Shown here: positions 57,591-64,000 of the stretch, piece by piece
How the letters are laid out: each line of letters starts with the position of its first letter
Position numbering within the stretch: position 1 is the first letter of the stretch
Origin: Dendrocalamus latiflorus
Taxonomy: Eukaryota > Streptophyta > Magnoliopsida > Poales > Poaceae
DNA: 64,000 nucleotides
Reading direction: 5' to 3'
NCBI GenBank assembly: GCA_017311315.1
Contig: CM029666.1
Coordinates: 32,250,749 to 32,314,748 of the forward strand
Position numbers and translations under genes: made by a program
Notes under the pieces: model-generated
The model's database searches: none
Seen by the model: only the letters and a program-made list of their open reading frames with translations
Told to the model about the DNA's origin: nothing

Positions 57591-60238
57591 CCGGACACGA
57601 GGAAGCCCAGCAGTTTGCCCGCCTGGACGCCGAAGACACATTTGTCGGGGTTGAGCTTGATGCCGGCCTTCCTGAGGTTGTCGAAGGTCTCCTGGAGATC
57701 CCGGCCGTGCAAGGCGAGCTGCCGGGTCTTGACCACCACGTCGTCGACGTGGGCTTCCACGTTCCTCCCGAGCTGAGCGGCGAGGGCAAGTGCGACGAGG
57801 CGGGTAAAGGTAGCGCCTGCGTTTTTCAAGCCAAAGGGCATCCTGACGAAGCAGAAGGTCCCAATCGGTGTGATGAAACTGGTCTTGTCCTCATCGTCTT
57901 CGGCCATGTATACCTGATGATAACCAGAGTAAGCGTCCAGGAAACTCATGAGCTCGCACCCGGTGGTAGCATCGACCAATTGGTCGATGCGTGGCAAGGG
58001 GTAATTGTCCTTGGGGCACGCCTTGTTGAGTGCGGTGAAATCAATGCACATACGCCAGGCCCCGCTGGCCTTTTTGACCAATACGGGGTTGGCGAGCCAC
58101 TCTGGGTGATGGACCTCGCGAATGACCCCGGCCCAGAGAAGCTTCGCCACCTCCACCTTGGCCGCCTGCTGCCGATCCATGGACATTCGGCGAAGCTTCT
58201 GCTTGACCGGTTTGGCGTCAGGGCGGACCGCCAAGCGGTGCTCGATTACTGCGCGGTCTACGCCCTTGATGTCCTCCGGCGACCATGTGAAAATGTTGGC
58301 GTTGTCCTGGAGCACTTGGAGTAGGTCTCGCTCAACCTCCGCAGGGAGCCCCTCGCCGATGGACACAAACTGCCCCTCCTCCTGGAGCGGCACCTTTTTG
58401 ACCCCACCTTCGGGCCGAGGCTTAGGCGTCCATCCCGGAGCGGAGGGCGTGTCGCTGGGCGTACCCGAGAGGGCGTGCACCGGGCGGTGCAAGTTCCGGC
58501 TGCTGATTTCGACACGCCTGGCGACGTCCTGGTCGCCGAAGACCGTGATCACGCCCTTCGGGCCTGGGAGCTTCATGCATAGGAAGGCGTGGCGCAGGAC
58601 CGCTTCGGGGGAATTGATGGCAGGCCGTCCCAATATGACGTTGTAGGGGTGTGGGATGTCTACGACGTTGAAGATGACGTGCGCGCTTCGGGTGTTGCTC
58701 CCCTGGCGGAACGTAACCGGAAGGGACACATGTCCTATGGCCTCCAGCTGTTGGCCTCCGAAGCCTTGAAGTGGAGCCCCTGACCGCTCCAGGCGGCTTC
58801 GGGGGATTCCCATACGTTGGAGGGCCCCTGCAAACAGAATATTCGCAGAACTTCCACCGTCGACGAGGACGCGTCTAACGTCATGGCCTGCGATGTGAGC
58901 CTGAATGACTAGAGGGTCTTGATGAGGGAACTCCATACCCCTGGCATCATTCAGGGTGAAGGTGATGTTGCAGAGCGGCACCCATGGTAGCGACCGCTCC
59001 ACGGGGGCCCCTACTAGGGAACCTCCGGTGATGACGTTGACAGTGCGGTGCTGTGTGTCTTCCCTGTCGGAGGCTTGCGGGGGACCACTTCTTGGATGCC
59101 GCTCATGGACTTCGGCAAGGGGCTGAGGAGACGAGGCCCGAGCTTCGGCCACCACCCATCGCAGTTCCGTGACTGCGATGCACGCCTTCGTATAGTGATC
59201 GCCGTAACCATGCACTTCGCACCACTTGCCGCGATCCCGAAGCTCTTGCTCCGCTCGGGGCCGCTCATCATGACCAGGTCCGCCTTCAGGTCCCCGGCCT
59301 TCTTTCCACGATATGGGGGCAGGCTCCCGAGGGGCGTCTCCACTGCCGAGGACGTGGCGGGCCTTTTGTGGTCTGCGCCGGTGACGCCAGGGCTTGCGCG
59401 TGCTCCTTGACGAGCCTTCTAGCTCCCCGGGGCCGTCGCTTCCGAGAGTGTCCTCCTGGAGTTGTCGACTACGGCCCTGCTTCGGGGAATCATCGCCCTT
59501 CTCCTCCTTGCATGGCAAGCGCTTCGCGTGGGCGAGGTCGGGAGCAGGGGCGTTGCGTCTCTGCGCATCTTCCTCGGCTTGCGCATACCCTTCCATCTTG
59601 TCGAAGAGCTTGGCGACTGTCTTGATAGGCTTGCGCGCGTTGTATTCGGCCAGGGGACCCGGGCGGAGGCCCTGTATGGCCACGTTGATGACGGTTGTCT
59701 CGTTAACGTCCTTGAGCTGGCATCGCACCTTCGCGAAGCGCTTGAAATAGTTCCGGAGCCCCTCCGAAGGTTTTTGCTTCACGGCGAAGAGTTGGTCCGC
59801 GTCGACTTGCTCAGCATAGTTCCCTTGAAAGTTGCTGTGAAGGCGGTCGCGGATCTGCTCCCACGCGTAGATGGAGTTTGGCTCTATGGTAAAAAACCAG
59901 GAAAGCGCCACCCCTTGCAACGCGAGGGGGAGTCCCTTCGCCTTGGTGGTGTCATCTCCGCCCGCGGCCTCGATTGCGGTTTCGTACACTCGCACGAACT
60001 CGCGGGGGTCCGTGTCGCCTTTATAGGGCTCGACGACACTAGGGAATGTGAAGTCTTCGGGCCACGCCGTCTGCTGTAGTCCTGCCGAAAGCGGGGACTC
60101 TGGATCGACGTGCCACAGCGGGGTGCGGCTGGATGTGGGGGCGTCGCGGCTGTCCGCCTTTTCCGGCGTGGGCTCTGGCACGACCACTGGCGCGGCCTGC
60201 TGGCTCCGAGTCTCTTGTATGTCTCGGACAACCCCCAC
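57585..60238 (-). pseudogene. gag, protease and reverse transcriptase of element 2
   Basis: An open frame of about 885 codons up to the frameshift near 57585. In this frame the gag domain is at about residues 60-225, a zinc-knuckle-like CxxH...H...C at 340-353 (WCEVHGYGDHYTKAC), and the aspartic protease at about 430-560 with D460 in VDGGSSANILF and ILGRP at 535-539. The reverse transcriptase is at about 650-880, with D768 in FLDAYSGYHQ and the DD pair at 832-833 in HVDDVVVK. There is no stop between gag and pol, so they form one polyprotein. The N-terminus is in another frame. Confidence 0.9.
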
Positions 60239-60584
60239 GAAGATCCCCTAGCTCCTGCTGGAACGCTTTAAGGGCCGCCAGTAGGGCGCTTTCCGCCGCC
60301 TGGGCGGCGAAGTTGGTCGTCGCAGCGCCAGCGGCGGGGTTGGTCGTTGCAGCGCCAGTGGCGGCGGGGTTGGTCGCCGCGGCACCAGCGGCGGGGTTGG
60401 TCGTCGCGGCACCAGCGGCGGGGTTGGTCGTTGCAGCACCAGCGTCGACGTCCTCGACCACCGCGCCTGCGTCGTCACCTGCGCCCGCAACAGCCGATGC
60501 CGAAGCCCTGGTACCCGTGCGACGCTCCGACCCAGCCGCCTTCTTTTCCTTCGCCGCCGTTGACGAAGCTTTTTTCGGTGCCAT
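60235..60584 (-). pseudogene. N-terminal part of gag, element 2
   Basis: ATG at 60584 (MAPKKASS, as in element 1), then a repetitive NPAAGAATT tract with four to five copies. A frameshift in a G run near 60230-60237 separates it from the following gag-pol frame. The same start in both elements supports it. Confidence 0.8.
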
Positions 60585-60617
60585 CCTTCTTCGGTCTTCA
60601 GGCTTGCTCCTGTCCTC

Positions 60618-60635
60618 CCCACAGACGGCGCCAAC
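60618..60635 (-). other. Primer-binding site of element 2
   Basis: Directly inside the 5' LTR, minus strand GTTGGCGCCGTCTGTGGG. TGGCGCCGT matches the 3' end of a plant tRNA-Asp type primer as I remember it; the match beyond nine bases is imperfect. Confidence 0.55.
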
Positions 60636-60880
60636 TGTTGTGGTTACAGACCAAACAGAGAGAGAGAGATGGTAGTGGAGAGTGAGAGAGATGAGTAATG
60701 GCCTGGGTCCCCCCATGGCCTGTATTCCATATATATATACATGGGGAGTGCTTTTACAATTATACCCTTACATCTGAGTATCCCCTTCAGGGGCACTTAT
60801 GTCATTACACATGGCCTATTCTGGGCCTTACAATCTTCTACCAGGCCTGCTGGGATTAGGTGGGGGCCACCCCTACAACA
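60636..60880 (-). repeat. 5' LTR of element 2 (in the gag sense)
   Basis: 245 bp, about five mismatches to 48229-48473. Followed by the TSD copy GTATC. Confidence 0.95.
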
Positions 60881-60885
60881 GTATC

Positions 60886-62282
60886 AATTATTGCAATTGG
60901 TATTTTTTAAATTTGTAAGGTTAGATCTTTTGACTAGTTTGCTCTTTAGTGATCTTTTTATGATATATACCATGTCAAAAATGCTATCTTGAATTTAAAA
61001 TTTAAATTGAGCTTAGATTGAGCTATGCTTGTTCTTTATTGAAGTATGGGTTATTATTAGTTCTTTGTTGTTGAACTAGGTCAAGAAAATACAAAATGAT
61101 TTCTTTTTGTGTGAAAAACTGATTTCACTAATTCTTTTCCATGAGACAGTTTGCCATTACACTAGGCATGAAATCAGGGGAAGTTTTGGATGGCCAAGAC
61201 CACACTTTTAAGATTCTTGCTTGAGATGGTCGTAGTAAGGCTTGAGATCTAGCACTTGTCTAATAAAGCAAATATGTGAAAAATGTTTAAAGCTTAGGAG
61301 GTAGTTGTGGATGGCTCCTAGTCCATGACCTACTTTGCTAAGATAAGATTGCAATATATTTTCATTAGTACTAAATGTGATAATTATATTCAATTCAAAG
61401 TGCTTGAACAAAATAATTCAATATTGAACTTTTAGAACTCTAATTGATTCAATTTGAGATTCTTGGTTACATTTTGCCTTCTTGACATGGCTTATCTCAT
61501 ACTTGGATACCTTTAAATAAACTTATTAATTTTGAAGCTTTGCTTATCTTGCAATTAATTTGAAAGCTTTAAGTTATGCTATCTTGTCTAGATTTGTTAT
61601 ATATGCCTCATCATGATTTAGATAGCTTTGTATGCATCTTATGGTTTCAAGTGATACCCTTTTAACTTGAGCCTCATTTTGAATAATTTTCAAAGCTTTT
61701 TAGGTTTTGCATTTTCATGCATGCATACATGCTATCCCTCTTATGCTTCTTGTGCTCCCAATAGTGTCATGCATATTTTGAGGGGTAGCTCTAGCCCTTT
61801 ATGTCATATTGCCAAAAGGGAGAGAATGATTGAGAAAAAGGCATTAAGAGGTGAAAAATTGCACAAAAGGGAGAATATGCATTTTAGTGATATAAGCGGT
61901 ATTAGTTGCAAAACTTGCTAATTGCAACCTAAAAATGCCAAAATGAGATATTTGAATGAGGGGGAGCATCATTGCATATCATTTACTCTCTCTTGGAATT
62001 TTTGTTCCTTCTCTTGCTATGAAAATTGTCATAGTGAGCAATTGCTCTTTTATTTGGATCATGAGCAAGATTTGAGCTTTTGTGAGGTTTTAGGTGTGAT
62101 TTAGAGCTTTTATGAAAAACTTGCTCTTTCTTGTTGTTCGCTCCATTTCACACTCTTCTAACAAGGTCATGATTTCTTTTTTTCTCTTTTAAATAGACCA
62201 TGTGTAGTTTTTGTAACTTCTTACTTTTGTTTCAAAAATAAACTTAATTTCTTGTCTTTTTGGTGTTTGTCAATATACTCAT
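60886..62282. other. Internal region of the outer element, right of element 2
   Basis: T-rich, with small open frames only. Nothing recognised. Confidence 0.6.
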
Positions 62283-62295
62283 CAAGGGGGGAGAT
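62283..62295 (+). other. Polypurine tract of the outer element
   Basis: CAAGGGGGGAGAT immediately before the 3' LTR start TGTAAGAAC. Confidence 0.7.
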
Positions 62296-63795
62296 TGTAA
62301 GAACATGTGGAGGTCACCCTGTTCTTGTGATGAGTAATTGACTTTTGGTTCAGAGAGTTTGTAGAGTTTGAGTATTGTTTTTGGAAGGTTGGAAATTTAA
62401 GTTTGCAAATTGTTGTTTTTAGAGCGATCAACAGTCAGGCCGGTTTGACTAGCCAAAGGGGTGGTGGTTAGACTAGATGCCCTCAGCAGTCTGATCGGGA
62501 TGGGGTTTCGGTCAGACCAGTAGGGTGTTGAGCAGTTCTGCTGAGGAGCTTCCAGCTTGGGTGGGTTTGAGCTTTGGGATTTTTTGAGTCTCATGATGAG
62601 TTTGAGTGATCTAGATAGTTCTATGTGTGCACAGGGGTTAATGTTTGGTCTAACTTGGTTGCATACTTTTTGCATGGTGTATTGTATGAATGAATAGTAT
62701 CAATTGATGACTTTGTGTATTGTGCGGTGCTACATGATGGTTTGCTTGTTTGTGTTGGTTGTAGGACTCTAAAGCTATGTCATGGTGAGGCGGACGGGAT
62801 CAGGACTAAGCTAGGAGAGCTTAGGTCCAAAGCGGTCAATGGATCGGGACTATGCTTAGGAGGAGCCGAGGTCCATATGATCAAGGAGCCACAAAAAATG
62901 ACCGAGGCATGCGGAGTGTTTGCAAGCTAGGATGACGAGGAACTAGAGCAGGAGTTACCAGTGGTGGACATAATGGACAATGGCAAGGTGGTCCGGGACA
63001 ATGGCAAAGTGATTTCTTTATTTAAGGGTTTTTGGTTTGATTTTGTTGGTGTTCTAACTTGCTGTGACATGTGGCAATATATTTAGAGCCATCTTGGCCA
63101 TCATCCACTCACGAGTAAGTCATATTCACTATTTTAGGTTTATGATCGGTTTGGTGCAATTCATCTTAAAACCGAGAAAATGTCTTAACTTTGGTAATGT
63201 TTTTTCATGATCATTTGTTGAAATAGATTTATGATATCCTAGAGATCTCTGCAAATTTTCATGTCATTTGGATCTATAAATCAAAAGTTATATGGATTTT
63301 TCGTTCTTGAAATAGTGCTGAAATTTCTATTCATCCGCTAATTTTATGACCACACTGGCCTTGTAAGATCACACAGGTCTTTTTTCGATCACACTGGTCT
63401 TGTAAGACTACACTGATCTTATTAAGACCACACTAGTCTTGTACGACCACACTAGTCTTATATGACTACATTGGCCTTGTTTCAACCAAACTGATCTTGT
63501 ACGACCACACTAGTCTTGTACGACCGCATTGGTCTTATCTCGACCACCCTGGTCTTGTTCGACCACACTGGTCTTCTCTCAACTACACTGGTCTTGGTCG
63601 ACCACACTGGTCCTTCTCGACCATACTGGTTTTGGACGACAACACTAGTTTTTCTCTGTGAAATTAGTCTCTGTTGATTTATTTTTTACTTTTAATCTTC
63701 ATAGCGTCTCGTAGCGATTGGAGTAAAGATTAGAGAATATTGGAGGAAAATTTGAGACACCATTTATCTCCTCTGTTACCATCTTCGGTCTTACA
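62296..63795 (+). repeat. 3' LTR of the outer element (1500 bp)
   Basis: Starts TGTAAGAACATG and ends GGTCTTACA, so the ends form a 7-bp inverted repeat (TGTAAGA/TCTTACA). Homologous to the 5' LTR but shorter. A repeat of GGACAATGGCAA around 62960-63010 marks a probable deletion junction. Contains the 18-bp array. Confidence 0.88.
63345..63640 (+). repeat. 18-bp minisatellite in the 3' LTR
   Basis: Degenerate copies of CGACCACACTGGTCTTGT, the counterpart of 43505-43830. Confidence 0.9.
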
Positions 63796-64000
63796 ATATG
63801 TTTTTCCATCGATTCATGCACAACAAAGTCCATAGCATTGGGGACAAGCATTCATATTTGAATTCGAGAGTTGTGCCTTCCGAGACTGTTGTTTTTCTTA
63901 GTTGTGTCTTTTCCCTTCTCTTTGTAGGCCTCTTTTGGTGTGGGTGTGAATGTTATACCTACGTCTTTCTGTAAAATACCACTTTGACCACTAATATCTA

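Larger units (their letters stand above)
48229..60880 (-). mobile_element. Element 2: full-length Ty3/gypsy-type retrotransposon with antisense gene
   Basis: Two 245-bp LTRs (48229-48473 and 60636-60880) are flanked by the exact duplication GTATC (48224-48228 and 60881-60885). Sense genes run on the minus strand: gag, protease, reverse transcriptase, RNase H, then integrase, an order typical of Ty3/gypsy. An antisense multi-exon gene (49743-52690, plus strand) lies between integrase and the distal LTR, as described for Tat-lineage elements. By eye the LTRs differ at about five of 245 sites, which suggests insertion within about the last million years if a grass rate near 1.3e-8 per site per year applies. 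Two frameshifts and two in-frame stops break gag-pol. Confidence 0.93.
39244..63795 (+). mobile_element. Outer degenerate LTR retrotransposon with nested insertions
   Basis: The 5' LTR (39244-43966) and 3' LTR (62296-63795) share extended homology. The outer flanks are an exact 5-bp duplication ATATG (39239-39243 and 63796-63800). A primer-binding-like TGATATCAAAGC (43969-43980) follows the 5' LTR and resembles the initiator tRNA-Met type TGGTATCAGAGC. A polypurine tract precedes the 3' LTR. The internal region holds a gag-like relic (44013-45540) but no reverse transcriptase or integrase that I can see. Element 2 is inserted at 48224-60885. Copia-type affinity is suggested by the PBS only. 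Confidence 0.85.

Noticed and set aside
55210..60584. Integrated plant pararetrovirus
   Set aside because: An integrase with D,D35E and flanking LTRs with a target duplication show a Ty3/gypsy-type retrotransposon; no movement or coat protein is seen.

Overview
The window is nuclear DNA of a grass, most probably rice or another Oryza. Seen directly: multi-exon genes with short GT-AG introns, GC-rich first exons, nested Ty3/gypsy-type LTR elements, Tourist- and Stowaway-like MITEs, Mutator-like foldback elements, a Helitron with a CTAG end and hAT elements. The genus is inferred from the style of these families; no database was searched.

Only two intact cellular genes are supported. A seven-exon mitochondrial coenzyme A carrier lies at 17205-19519, and a three-exon mitochondrial ribosomal protein bL34 lies at 27715-29919. 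Both act in mitochondria, but they are separated by transposons and nothing suggests joint regulation. The rest of 12-39 kb holds gene relics. A TFIIIC subunit-5-like two-exon fragment sits inside a hAT element with an 8-bp target duplication (22161-23608). A UFC1 exon sits inside a minisatellite-filled Helitron (24337-27504). A QCR8 exon lies beside a Mutator-like terminal repeat (31329-31735). A class A heat-stress transcription factor, truncated and joined to a hAT transposase relic, is broken by MITEs, a solo LTR and a Mutator foldback element (34537-38627).

1-11969 is one gypsy-type element (element 1). Its 5' LTR is off the window edge, its gag is split by a 2.08-kb solo LTR, and it has no reverse transcriptase, RNase H or integrase. 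39244-63795 is a larger degenerate LTR element with TSD ATATG. It carries a nested solo LTR (39460-41473) and a complete relative of element 1 (element 2, 48229-60880, TSD GTATC) with gag, protease, reverse transcriptase, RNase H and integrase on the minus strand.

The most interesting system is shared by elements 1 and 2: a second, antisense gene between the pol end and the 3' LTR. In both copies it has the same four-exon structure, with three short introns at matching places (phases match where I checked them) and a TATA-like box upstream. It encodes a Transposase_28-type ('putative gypsy type transposon') domain followed by a low-complexity linker and coiled coil. Two tandem-repeat arrays (about 54-56 bp and 66-68 bp units) accompany it. 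Element 1 has lost pol but kept gag, the antisense gene, both arrays and an LTR, which looks like a non-autonomous partner. Both antisense copies here are decayed by stops or frameshifts.
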